DNA from: Candidatus Binatia bacterium
Lineage (GTDB): Bacteria > Desulfobacterota_B > Binatia > UBA9968 > JAJDTQ01
Direction of reading: 5' to 3'
DNA length: 25,510 nucleotides
NCBI GenBank assembly: GCA_022827045.1
Contig: JAJDTQ010000053.1
Span: 1 to 25,510, forward strand
Shown here: positions 7,197 through 14,902 of the stretch, piece after piece
How the letters are laid out: every line of letters starts with the position of its first letter
Numbering within the stretch: position 1 is the first letter of the stretch
Program-made: the position numbers and the translations under genes
The notes under the pieces: generated by a model
Seen by the model: the letters and a program-made list of their open reading frames with translations, nothing else
The model's database searches: none
Told to the model about the DNA's origin: nothing

Positions 7197-8104
7197 GACC
7201 GGACCTCCCCCAGCACCGCGCCGGCCCCCTCGTCCAGCAGCCTTTCGGCAAGCTCGACCCCGAGGAAGGCAGCAGCCGCGCACGCGCCCGAGATCTCGCC
7301 CCTGAAGAGCCTCTCGCCGGTGGCCTCCGCTATCATCCCCGCGAGCGTGACACCGGCCGGTCCCGCCACCGCCCGCGCTCCCACCGGCACTTGGCATCCC
7401 CCTTCAAGGCGCCGCAGAAACGCCCGCTCGGCCTCCACCTCCAGGGCCGACGGCTCATGGTTGAGAAACCGCAGCTGCTCCACCTCGTGGCGCCGGGTCT
7501 CAAGCGCCAGCGCCCCTTGCGCAACGGCGCTCAACCATGTCTCCGGGGGCAGTGCCTGCGTGGCCTCCCGCTCCCGGCCCAGCCGCTTCATCCCCGCCAG
7601 GGCCAGCAGCAACGCGTCCACCTCGCCGCGCCCGAGCTTGGCGAGCCGCGTATCCACGTTGCCCCGTATGGGCACCACCGCCAGGTCCGGCCGCTGGTTC
7701 AGCACCTGCGCCCGCCGGCGGATGCTCCCGGTGCCCACCCTGGCGCCGGCCGGCAACGCGGCGAGGCTCTCGGCGACGTGGCTCACCATGACGTCCCTGG
7801 GATCCTCGCGTTGCGGCACCGCGGCGATGGCCAGTCCCTCGGGCAACTCCGTCGGCAGGTCTTTCATGGAATGAACGGCCACGTCGATGGCCCCCTCCAG
7901 CAGCGCCTCCTCGATCTCCTTGATGAACACTCCCTTGGCGCCGATCTTCTCGATGGGAAGGTGCCGGAAGCGGTCGCCGCTGGTGCGGATGGTCACGATC
8001 TCCACCGTGGCCCGCGGGTCATGCTCACGGATGGCACCCTGCACCCATTCCGCCTGGGCCAGCGCCAGCGGACTGCGCCTGGTGCCGATGCGGAGCTTGT
8101 TCAT
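7193..8104 (-). CDS. hemC: Porphobilinogen deaminase (hydroxymethylbilane synthase)
   Basis: HemC polymerises four porphobilinogens into hydroxymethylbilane. The 303-residue protein begins MNKLRIGTRRSPLALAQAEW. It carries the substrate-binding RTSGD (41-45), KGVFIKEIEEALL, DVAVHSMKDLPT with the catalytic Asp in KDLP, and RGNVDTRL. Cys237 in RRLEGGCQVPVGA is the attachment site of the dipyrromethane cofactor. The ATG at 8104 is 20 bp after the hemA stop; only a weak GGTGG is seen upstream. The stop overlaps the hemD start by four bases. Confidence 0.97.
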   Translation of the reverse strand: MNKLRIGTRRSPLALAQAEWVQGAIREHDPRATVEIVTIRTSGDRFRHLPIEKIGAKGVFIKEIEEALLEGAIDVAVHSMKDLPTELPEGLAIAAVPQREDPRDVMVSHVAESLAALPAGARVGTGSIRRRAQVLNQRPDLAVVPIRGNVDTRLAKLGRGEVDALLLALAGMKRLGREREATQALPPETWLSAVAQGALALETRRHEVEQLRFLNHEPSALEVEAERAFLRRLEGGCQVPVGARAVAGPAGVTLAGMIAEATGERLFRGEISGACAAAAFLGVELAERLLDEGAGAVLGEVRS

Positions 8105-8110
8105 GCCACC

Positions 8111-8130
8111 ACCGTCACGAACCGTCACGA
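8111..8130. repeat. 10-bp tandem duplication at the hemA stop
   Basis: ACCGTCACGA occurs twice in a row at 8111-8120 and 8121-8130. The second copy contains the hemA stop codon and the first fills the hemA-hemC gap. It looks like a simple slippage duplication. Confidence 0.7.
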
Positions 8131-9429
8131 ATCGTCCCGGTCCGGCCCCGGCTCCTTGTCCAGGTCGAACAGCACCCTGACGGTATCGTGGTAGGCCGCA
8201 TCCTCGTCGGGCCGCTCCTTGAGCCGCGTGAGCGGTCCGTGGAGAATCTTGCTGATCATGGCCGAGGTAAGGTCCTCGATGGCCTTGCGCTCCCGCTCGG
8301 AAACGTCCTTGAGGTTGGAGTCCAGCGACTTCTTGAGCTCTCGCTCCCGGATCTCCTCGAATTTCCGCCTCAGCGCGATGATGGTGGGAACCTGATCGAG
8401 GGAGGTGAACCACTGATAGAAGGTCTCCACTTCCCGGTCGACGATAAGCTCTCCTTTGTCCGCGTCGCTTTCCCGTCCGCGCAGGTTCTCCTTTGCCACG
8501 TCGGTAAGATCGTCGATGTGGTAGAGGTACACGTTGTCCAGGTCATTGATGTGGGGGTCGAAGTTCCTGGGCACGCCGAGGTCGATCAGGAACATGTTCT
8601 CCTGCTTTCTCTCGCGCAGCACCTCGGCCGCGGTCTCGCGCGTGATGAGCGTTTCCTCGGACTCCACCGACCCGATGACGACGTCGGCCAGCTTGAGGTA
8701 GCGCGTGTAGTCCTCGAAACGGATGGGGCTCGCCTCGAAGCGGTCCGCCAGCTCCACCGCCTTCTCGAAGGTCCGGTTGGTGATCATCAGGCCGTGCACA
8801 CCGGTCTCCACCAGGTGCCGCACCAGCGACTCGCCCATGGCGCCGGAGCCGATGACCATCACGGTCTTTTCCTCCAACGTGTCGAAGATGCGCCGGGCCA
8901 GATCCACCGCCACCGAGCCCACCGATACCGGCCGGTTGGCGATGCCGGTCCCCTGCCGCACGCGCTTCGCCACCGAGAATGAACGATGGAAGAGACGGTG
9001 CAGGATGCTGCCGACGGTGCCGGCCTCCTGCGCGATGGAATAGTACTCCTTCAGTTGCCCGAGGATCTGGGGCTCCCCTACCACCATGGAGTCCAGGCTC
9101 GACGCCACACGGAAGACATGCCGCACCGCGCTCTTGCGGGCGTGATGGTAGAGCTGGTCTTCGGCGGGGTCGATGCGCACCCCGGGCTGGTTCCTGAGGA
9201 AGTCCCCGATCTCGGCGAAGCCGGCGCCGCCGTCCCGGGCCACGGCCACCACCTCCACCCGGTTGCAGGTGGACAGGATCACGCCCTCGTCCACCGAAGG
9301 CAGGGCCACGAGGTCGTGGAGCGAGCCGTTGAGCCGTGTGGCGGGGAACGCGAGCTGCTCGCGGACTTCCACGGGAGCGGTCCGGTGGTTCAGGCCGACC
9401 ACCACTATCTGACGTCCCGCCTCACTCAA
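8125..9429 (-). CDS. hemA: Glutamyl-tRNA reductase
   Basis: HemA reduces glutamyl-tRNA(Glu) to glutamate-1-semialdehyde with NADPH, the first committed step of the C5 tetrapyrrole pathway, so the organism makes ALA from glutamate rather than glycine. The 434-residue product has VVVGLNHRTAPVEVRE, the catalytic nucleophile Cys55 in LSTCNRVE, SSLDSMVVGEPQILGQ and the nucleotide-binding VIGSGAMGE at 192-200. A helical dimerisation tail ends the protein. The start is TTG at 9429, with GGAGG five bases upstream; no ATG fits before the conserved VVVGLNHRT. It overlaps the end of ccsA by 8 bp, so the two should be translationally coupled. Confidence 0.96.
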   Translation of the reverse strand: MSEAGRQIVVVGLNHRTAPVEVREQLAFPATRLNGSLHDLVALPSVDEGVILSTCNRVEVVAVARDGGAGFAEIGDFLRNQPGVRIDPAEDQLYHHARKSAVRHVFRVASSLDSMVVGEPQILGQLKEYYSIAQEAGTVGSILHRLFHRSFSVAKRVRQGTGIANRPVSVGSVAVDLARRIFDTLEEKTVMVIGSGAMGESLVRHLVETGVHGLMITNRTFEKAVELADRFEASPIRFEDYTRYLKLADVVIGSVESEETLITRETAAEVLRERKQENMFLIDLGVPRNFDPHINDLDNVYLYHIDDLTDVAKENLRGRESDADKGELIVDREVETFYQWFTSLDQVPTIIALRRKFEEIRERELKKSLDSNLKDVSERERKAIEDLTSAMISKILHGPLTRLKERPDEDAAYHDTVRVLFDLDKEPGPDRDDS

Positions 9430-10243
9430 AGCGGCCTCCGTGGCGGCTCAGGAACAACGCGTCCCCCCAGAGAAAGTAGCCCAGGACGATCAGGAAACCC
9501 GCAATGGTCCACACCGCCGCCTTCCTGCCGCGCCAGCCGGCGGTCAGGCGGCCGTGGAGGAGGATGCCGTAAAGGAGCCACGTCAGGCCGGAGGTGATCT
9601 GCCGCGGGTCCCACGACCAGTAAGTGCCCCACTGCGCATGCGCCCACACGCTGCCGGTGAGGATGCCCAGGGTCATGAACGGAAAGCCCCACACCAGGAA
9701 GATCTTGTTGAGGCGGTCCAGCGTCTCGAGAGCCGGCAAGGAGCGGCTCAGGCCGGTCATGCGCTTGTTCTTGAGCTGGCGCCGGAGCAGCAGGTAGACG
9801 ACGCTCACGGCGAACGCCAGGGCGAAGACCGCGTTGCCCAGCAACGCCAGGGTCACGTGCAGCGGCAGCCAGTAGGTCAGCAAAGCCGGCGGCGTCTCCA
9901 GCCCGGGATCCCCCAGGGCGATGGAGCGCAGCGACATCAGGAAGGCCAGCGGCGCGACAAAGCCGCCCAGGATGGGGAGCCGGTACCGGAGCTGCACCGT
10001 CAGGTACACGCCCACCATCAGCCACCCGTAGAAGGACAGCGTGGCATGGGTCTGGGCCAGCGCGGGGAAGCCGGCCTCATGGAAGAGGAGCGTGAACTTG
10101 GCCGCGTGGCCTATGAAACCGGCCAGCAGCAGGCCCTGCCCCGCGCGGGAGAAGGATTCCCGCGGGGAGAACAGGTACAGGATGAAGGCGCCCGTCGCCA
10201 GAAGGTAGAATCCCGCCGTGGCCTGGAGAAGGCTCTGGTACAT
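9422..10243 (-). CDS. ccsA: CcsA/HemX-type cytochrome c assembly membrane protein
   Basis: The 273-residue protein is strongly hydrophobic with about eight membrane helices. It carries the tryptophan-rich WWD haem-handling motif WGTYWSWDPRQ at 205-215, followed by TSGLTWLLYGILLH. Histidines flanking this motif (His129, His202, His230) are candidates for haem ligation. Family members present haem to apocytochromes c outside the membrane (System II CcsA, System I CcmC/F). The short form beside hemA is often called HemX and may instead tune HemA levels. The gene leads the ccsA-hemA-hemC-hemD-hemB unit and overlaps hemA by 8 bp. ATG at 10243 has no clear SD. The separate CcsB partner is not in the window. 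Confidence 0.88.
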   Translation of the reverse strand: MYQSLLQATAGFYLLATGAFILYLFSPRESFSRAGQGLLLAGFIGHAAKFTLLFHEAGFPALAQTHATLSFYGWLMVGVYLTVQLRYRLPILGGFVAPLAFLMSLRSIALGDPGLETPPALLTYWLPLHVTLALLGNAVFALAFAVSVVYLLLRRQLKNKRMTGLSRSLPALETLDRLNKIFLVWGFPFMTLGILTGSVWAHAQWGTYWSWDPRQITSGLTWLLYGILLHGRLTAGWRGRKAAVWTIAGFLIVLGYFLWGDALFLSRHGGRFE

Positions 10244-10284
10244 ATGCTGCGGCCATTATATCGCATCGGCCGCATATGCCCTAG

Positions 10285-10349
10285 TCACCCCTTCTCTCCC
10301 GCAGGGAGAGCGAACGACCCCCTCTCCCTCTGGGAGAGGGTTGGGGTGA
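10285..10349. repeat. REP-like double hairpin bounded by TCACCCC / GGGGTGA
   Basis: The gap between ccsA and the transglycosylase gene holds an ordered set of inverted repeats. The outer arms are TCACCCC (10285-10291) and GGGGTGA (10343-10349). Inside are a 7-bp stem CTCTCCC/GGGAGAG (10294-10310) and a 9-bp stem CCCTCTCCC/GGGAGAGGG (10320-10340) with a 3-base loop. Elements of this kind are dispersed in many bacterial genomes as REP or small MITE-like sequences. It sits 6 bp beyond the transglycosylase stop and may end or protect that transcript. Confidence 0.75.
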
Positions 10350-10355
10350 GGGCAG

Positions 10356-11996
10356 CTAGGATCGCGTCCCGGGGATTCTGAGGCGCTGGCCTACCCGGAT
10401 CCGGTTCCGGTTGCGGATCGCGTTGGCACGCTGAATGGCGGCCGGCGACACGCCGTAGCGGTCGGCGATGGCGGAAAGCGTCTCGCCCCGCCGCACGAGA
10501 TGATAGAGCCGCCGCTTCTTCACCACCCGTTTCTTGACATGACTCGCGAACGACTTGTCCGGGATCTCGAGCCGCTGGCCTACCCGCAGGCTCCGGACGC
10601 TCGCCAGGCCGTTCACGGATTGAATGACGCGCACCGATGTACCGTAGATCTGGGCGATGTCCCAAAGCGTGTCGCCCCGACTGACTACGTGGTACGAGTC
10701 GTTGCCCTGACGCGGACGCTCCACCACCCTGGCCGGCGGCGCCGCGCCCGCCTTGACTGACGACTTGCTGGGGATCTCGAGTCGCTGGCCTACGAGCAAT
10801 CGATGGGCGCTCCTCAAGCCGTTGACGGACTGTATGGCGTGCGTCGAGGTGCCGTAGATCTTGGCAAGCTCGGAGAGCGTATCGCCGCGGCTGACCACGT
10901 GGTAAGGGAACGTCGGCATCGGACCCATGTCGGACAATGCGGTGCGGAACCGATGGCTCTCCTTCTTGGGCGCCTTGAGCCGATATCCCTTGGGCAACCA
11001 CGACGCGCGGCGGCTCAGGGCGGGATTCCACCTGAGCAGCTGGGCTCGGGAGACGCGGCTGTGACGAAGCAGCGCGGACACCGCAACCCGCCGGTGGAGG
11101 CTGATCTCATCGAAGTGCACCAGTTGATCGAAGCGGACATGGGGCAGGTGCCGCTCGACCTCGCGCATGATATGCACCGCCGCCAGAAACTCCGCGTAGA
11201 AGTTCTTGGACGCGAACTTGAAAGTACGCCCGCGATAACGCCGGATGATGGTGACGATGTCCCGGGTGCCCACTCTGCGCACCGCCCGCTTCATGCCGGC
11301 GCGCCCGTGGTTGTATGCCGTAACCGCCAACGGCCAGGTCTTGAGCTCCCGGTAGTTCTCCTGCAGCAGACGGGCGGCCGCCCGGGTTGCCTCCAGGGGA
11401 TCCCTGCGCTCGTCCACGAGCCGCGTCACGCGCATGTATCGACGTCCGGTTCGGGGCATGAACTGCCACATTCCCACGGCGCCCCGGAACGAACGCGCGT
11501 CGTTCCTGAAAGAGGATTCCACCAGCGGCAGGTAGACAAGCTCCAAGGGGAGTTGGCGGGCGGCAAAGATCTTGCGCATGTGTTCCATGTAACGACCGGA
11601 CCGTCGCACCCCGGCCGTGAAACGCTCGCTGATCCCCCGCTGTACCTTGATCCGGTGCGACGGGATCCCACGCCGCAAGAGCTGCGCGCGCACGGAACGG
11701 ACCACCCGCCGCACACGCGCCCGCGAGCCCTCCTTGACCTTCACCACCCGGTGTATCTTCGACATGTCCTTGGGGTCGAAGAACACGAGCTCGTCGGAGT
11801 CGTAGTCGAGAAAGATCGCCTTCCAGAATTCGACGGCGGGCTCGAGGCCTTTGGGAATGGCGAACGGGTCCTTTGCCGCCGAAACGGCACCGCGCGCCAG
11901 CGCTGACGGGGTGTACGACAGACCGGCGAAAAGGAGAAAAAGAAGACTCGCGAGGACGACGAAGCAGCGTGTCACGCAGAACTTCTTTAAAAGCAT
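10356..11996 (-). CDS. mltD: MltD-like lytic transglycosylase with three LysM domains
   Basis: The 546-residue protein cuts peptidoglycan glycan strands to 1,6-anhydro ends. Residues 1-35 form a signal peptide (basic MLLKKF, hydrophobic 11-27, ALA cleavage region). The SLT domain spans about 145-280 with catalytic Glu160 in LVESSF, GMWQFMP at 175-181 and AYNHG at 227-231. Three LysM peptidoglycan-binding repeats follow at about 365-408, 435-478 and 498-541, each starting Y-H-x-V and ending GQRL-x-IP. The first two repeats are nearly identical, suggesting a recent duplication. Basic linkers separate them. I start at ATG 11996 because it opens the signal peptide; ATG 12044 would add 16 polar residues and lies upstream of a good promoter. 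It should act in the periplasm. Confidence 0.92.
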   Translation of the reverse strand: MLLKKFCVTRCFVVLASLLFLLFAGLSYTPSALARGAVSAAKDPFAIPKGLEPAVEFWKAIFLDYDSDELVFFDPKDMSKIHRVVKVKEGSRARVRRVVRSVRAQLLRRGIPSHRIKVQRGISERFTAGVRRSGRYMEHMRKIFAARQLPLELVYLPLVESSFRNDARSFRGAVGMWQFMPRTGRRYMRVTRLVDERRDPLEATRAAARLLQENYRELKTWPLAVTAYNHGRAGMKRAVRRVGTRDIVTIIRRYRGRTFKFASKNFYAEFLAAVHIMREVERHLPHVRFDQLVHFDEISLHRRVAVSALLRHSRVSRAQLLRWNPALSRRASWLPKGYRLKAPKKESHRFRTALSDMGPMPTFPYHVVSRGDTLSELAKIYGTSTHAIQSVNGLRSAHRLLVGQRLEIPSKSSVKAGAAPPARVVERPRQGNDSYHVVSRGDTLWDIAQIYGTSVRVIQSVNGLASVRSLRVGQRLEIPDKSFASHVKKRVVKKRRLYHLVRRGETLSAIADRYGVSPAAIQRANAIRNRNRIRVGQRLRIPGTRS

Positions 11997-12002
11997 CGGC
12001 TT

Positions 12003-12031
12003 AGGGTATCCGCTATAAACCTTTTTGTCAA
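12003..12031 (-). promoter_or_regulatory. Candidate sigma-70 promoter of the transglycosylase gene
   Basis: On the minus strand a perfect -35 TTGACA (12026-12031) is followed by 17 bases and a -10-like TACCCT (12003-12008). The expected start of transcription is at or within a base or two of ATG 11996, so the message would be nearly leaderless, or else the -10 is misplaced. Confidence 0.5.
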
Positions 12032-12044
12032 CTTTGCCGTGCAT

Positions 12045-12068
12045 CTTGCGAAAAAGGGGCTTCGCAAG
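12045..12068 (-). terminator. Hairpin after the amidohydrolase gene
   Basis: CTTGCGAA (12045-12052) and TTCGCAAG (12061-12068) form a perfect 8-bp stem with an 8-base loop, two bases past the amidohydrolase stop. A T-run lies in the loop rather than after the stem, so termination is plausible but not certain. It separates this gene from the transglycosylase promoter. Confidence 0.45.
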
Positions 12069-12070
12069 GA

Positions 12071-13165
12071 TCATTCGCCGTAAAAGCTGCGCGCGTTTTC
12101 TTCCAGAATACGGGCCTTCGCGGACTCCGAAAGGTCGTCCCGCTGCCGTAGCAGGCTTACCGTGCCCTCGGTCCGGTCTCCGTGGGGGTAGTCCGAGGAA
12201 TAGAGCAGCTTGTCCTCGCCGATCTCCTCGACGACCCTGCCCAGTCCGGGCTCGTTTCCCTCGCACCCGAAGAAGATCCGGCCCGAGTCCAGCGACTCCC
12301 GCGGCCTTTGCGAGATCACCTCGGCGGCGCGATAGGAGGGGCTCTCGTAGTGTTCGTCCATTCGCTCCACGTACGACGCCACCCAGTTGCAACCCCCTTC
12401 CAGAAAGGCGAAGCGGAGGCGCGGATAGCGGTCCATGAGGCCCGTGCACAGCACGCTGGTCAATCCGGCCATGATCGGGAACAGGCCCGCGAGCACGCGG
12501 GTGGGAAAGAAATGGGCGAACAGGTCGCTCACGCCCGGAAACTCGTAGCTGAAGTGGACGGCGACGGGCAATGCCGCGGCGTCGGCCGCGGCGAAGAAGA
12601 CCTCGTGCTCGGGATCGGCCAGCGCCCGGGCACCGACCGTGCCGTTCACCATCACGGCGGACAACCCGAGCTCCCGCATGCGCGCGACTTCCCGGGCCGC
12701 TCCGGCTGGGTCGGCCAGACACACGAGCCCGACACCCTTCAGCCGTTCCGGGGCCTCCCCGCACACCTCCGCCAACCACGTGTTGTACGCGCGGCATACC
12801 GCGTTGCCCAACACGCCGTCGGTCCAGGAATTGATGTGCAGGAGATAGCTCGGATAGAGGTACTGGACGTCGATGTGTTCCTTGTCCAGGTCGGTGAGCC
12901 GTTCCGCCACGTGGGAGAGCACCTGGCTGCCCACGGACGCACGGCGGCTCCTGCCGACCTTTCCGGTCGGAGGGGCGGCGGTGCCGGGGTTTCGTGCCCC
13001 GGGTTGTCCGGGTCGGCGATAGCGGGTCGAGCCGTCGGCGACCCAGAAGCTGTGGCCCTCGTCGTCGGTGATGAGCCGCGGCCGGTACGCGCGAAACCCG
13101 GGGTCCATGTATCTCTCGAATACGGCCTCGGTCTCGAACAGGTGGCCGTCTGCGTCAATCACCAT
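12071..13165 (-). CDS. Amidohydrolase family (COG2159-type) metal-dependent hydrolase or decarboxylase
   Basis: The 364-residue protein is a TIM-barrel amidohydrolase of the amidohydrolase-2 type. It opens with VIDADGHLFE, giving the metal ligands Asp6 and His8. His204 in VAVHFSYEF and Asp325 in LLYSSDYPHGD complete the usual site. The FLEGGCNWVASYVERMDEHY stretch near 254-273 is characteristic of the group that includes ACMSD-like decarboxylases. Relatives decarboxylate or hydrolyse aromatic and related substrates; the actual substrate is unknown. ATG 13165 is the only start matching the family N terminus; there is no clear SD. The cupin gene lies 80 bp upstream on the same strand, and the pair probably serves one catabolic route. 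Confidence 0.85.
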   Translation of the reverse strand: MVIDADGHLFETEAVFERYMDPGFRAYRPRLITDDEGHSFWVADGSTRYRRPGQPGARNPGTAAPPTGKVGRSRRASVGSQVLSHVAERLTDLDKEHIDVQYLYPSYLLHINSWTDGVLGNAVCRAYNTWLAEVCGEAPERLKGVGLVCLADPAGAAREVARMRELGLSAVMVNGTVGARALADPEHEVFFAAADAAALPVAVHFSYEFPGVSDLFAHFFPTRVLAGLFPIMAGLTSVLCTGLMDRYPRLRFAFLEGGCNWVASYVERMDEHYESPSYRAAEVISQRPRESLDSGRIFFGCEGNEPGLGRVVEEIGEDKLLYSSDYPHGDRTEGTVSLLRQRDDLSESAKARILEENARSFYGE

Positions 13166-13199
13166 GATTGGCAATGGATTGGGGCGGGAAACGCGACGC

Positions 13200-13234
13200 G
13201 GAGCGGGGAGTCGTCCGACGCCCCGCCCCGCTCC
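13200..13234 (-). terminator. GC-rich hairpin between cupin and amidohydrolase genes
   Basis: GGAGCGGGG (13200-13208) pairs with CCCCGCTCC (13226-13234), and an inner GTCG/CGAC stem (13210-13219) sits in the loop. No T-run follows on the minus strand. It may attenuate or stabilise the message between the two genes rather than end it. Confidence 0.4.
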
Positions 13235-13245
13235 AAAGATCCGCG

Positions 13246-13881
13246 CTATTCGAACTCGAAGGGTATCTGTGTCGGCCCGTAGCCCTGCCAGTACTTGCAG
13301 GTCTCCGGGTCGTAGCGGCCCTGCAGGAAGCTGCCCGGCTTTTCCGCGCGCACGATGATGGCAACGGTGCGATCCTCGCCGCTCTGCTCGGCGTGGATCT
13401 GCCACGGGCGCACGAGATCGATCTTGCCCGGTCCCACCTCGGCGTTCTCGGTCTTCCGGACTTCCGCGTAGTCCGGCTTGGAGCCGTCGTCAAGCCGCTC
13501 GTAGCGCTCGATGGTCTCGCGACCGTCCAGAACCCCGTACAGTGTCCAGTTGTGCGCGTGGTCGTGGATGCTGGTGCGGGTTCCCGGCGCCTTGACGAGC
13601 CCGTTGATGACGAATCCGTGGTCCGGGTCCTCGTAGAGGAGGAGGTTCTGGGCCCGCTGGGCGCCCTCGGGCGGGGTCAGCCCGCCCTGATCGCAATCGG
13701 GCCACTTCTCGGACTGCGCCTTGACGCTGGGATCCGCCAGCAGCTCGCTGAGAAGGGACCCCATCTTCTCCCACCGTCTGTCGACGTCAGGTTCGTCCGT
13801 ATGGAGCTGCCGGATGTCCGCGATGAACCGCTTGGCGGCCGAGGTTTCCGTTTCCTGCGTCGGCATGGGACGTGCGCTCAT
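13246..13881 (-). CDS. Cupin-fold metal-dependent protein (cysteine dioxygenase-like)
   Basis: GGAGGAG seven bases before ATG 13881 fixes the start, giving 211 residues. The protein has a helical N terminus, then a double-stranded beta-helix. The first cupin motif is HDHAHNW with His106 and His108, then GVLDGRETIERY; the second contains His163 in PWQIHAEQ. This matches the cysteine-dioxygenase type and the COG5553 group of predicted metal enzymes. A non-haem iron oxygenase acting on a small acid or thiol is plausible, but the substrate cannot be inferred. It lies upstream of the amidohydrolase gene in the same direction and is probably co-transcribed with it. It has no signal peptide, so it is cytosolic. 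Confidence 0.82.
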   Translation of the reverse strand: MSARPMPTQETETSAAKRFIADIRQLHTDEPDVDRRWEKMGSLLSELLADPSVKAQSEKWPDCDQGGLTPPEGAQRAQNLLLYEDPDHGFVINGLVKAPGTRTSIHDHAHNWTLYGVLDGRETIERYERLDDGSKPDYAEVRKTENAEVGPGKIDLVRPWQIHAEQSGEDRTVAIIVRAEKPGSFLQGRYDPETCKYWQGYGPTQIPFEFE

Positions 13882-13950
13882 GGTATCTCCTCCCTTTGGC
13901 TGTGACCGGTGGCCCAATCGGTCGAAAGTATCCGAGGACCGGACGCGGTG

Positions 13951-14877
13951 TCAACCGGATACGACGCCCTTGACCAGCTGCACCCGGCTGGTGTCGCGCA
14001 GCTTGTCGAACCGCTCCTTCTCCACTTCGAAGTAGTGGGGTTGCGCGGAGCTCTTGAGGATATAGTGGTCGCCCTCTTTCGGGGATGCGACCGTGTGCGT
14101 GATGGTGGATCCCGCCTTCGTCTCGATGACGTACTCGAGGATGGGCCGTCCGGCGTCGAAACGCGCCTTGCCCTCCTTCGAAAGCACCTCGCTGAAATCG
14201 ACCCCGGCCACGCGCTCCACGAGCTCCTTCACCGGCCCGGCGTCGGTTTCCTCGTTCTCCCGCAGCCCTTCGACCTGAAACCCGCCGTCCCCGGCCTTCA
14301 ACGCGTAGACCCCCAGATCGATGCGGGCGATGTCCTCCACCGCCGTCTTCAGGACCTCCGTGTCGTACCACGAGCCCGCGTCCGGCGGAGCGTCGAAGGC
14401 GTTGAACTCGATGGCATGGGTGTGCTCGTCGCCGTCGAGACGCGCGTGCACCTTGCGGAATCCCGGCGACGAGCCGAGGAAGACGTCGCCCAGGACTTCC
14501 GTCCCCTTGAGGAACCGCACCCGCCGCTCGAAGTCCTCCTCGGTCACCCTCAACTGCCTGGCCGCCACCAGGGTCCTTCCCACCGGCCAGGACCGCCTGG
14601 CCTGGAGCAGCTTTTCGGTGAACTCCTCGAACTTCGCCGACGCCACCGGAAAGTCGCCCTTCCCGGAAAGAACCCAGCCGGCGTCCTTGCGCGCCAGACG
14701 CAACGGCGCGTCCCCTTTTCGCTCGATGGTCACGGCGTCGGCGCTCTCCAGGTCCAGGGCCAGCAACGGCGCATCCGCCTCGACAGCTCCCGGTTCGTCT
14801 CCCTGGAAGTTGACCCAGGCCACCAGACCCGCTTGCAGCACCAACAACAGCAACAAGAGCTTGACCGATCGGCTCAC
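13951..14877 (-). CDS. DUF4340-domain protein of the Gld-type ABC module
   Basis: The 308-residue protein has one N-terminal membrane anchor (residues 5-22) and a large periplasmic part made of repeated beta-rich DUF4340 units, recognisable by ADAVTIERKGDAPLRLARKD, GWVLSGKGDFPVASAKFEEF and the later HYFEVEKERFDKL. The molecular role of DUF4340 is not known. It is regularly encoded next to GldF/GldG-like ABC export genes, as here. The start is GTG 14877 with GGAAGG eight bases upstream. It is 25 bp after the fused GldF-GldG gene and ends the three-gene set. Confidence 0.82.
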   Translation of the reverse strand: MSRSVKLLLLLLVLQAGLVAWVNFQGDEPGAVEADAPLLALDLESADAVTIERKGDAPLRLARKDAGWVLSGKGDFPVASAKFEEFTEKLLQARRSWPVGRTLVAARQLRVTEEDFERRVRFLKGTEVLGDVFLGSSPGFRKVHARLDGDEHTHAIEFNAFDAPPDAGSWYDTEVLKTAVEDIARIDLGVYALKAGDGGFQVEGLRENEETDAGPVKELVERVAGVDFSEVLSKEGKARFDAGRPILEYVIETKAGSTITHTVASPKEGDHYILKSSAQPHYFEVEKERFDKLRDTSRVQLVKGVVSG

Positions 14878-14902
14878 GCGTAAAACCTTCCGTTTGGAGT
14901 CG

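Noticed and set aside
11997..12797. Upstream extension of the transglycosylase frame to 12797
   Set aside because: It overlaps the amidohydrolase gene in another frame and lacks protein-like features; the signal peptide starts at 11996.
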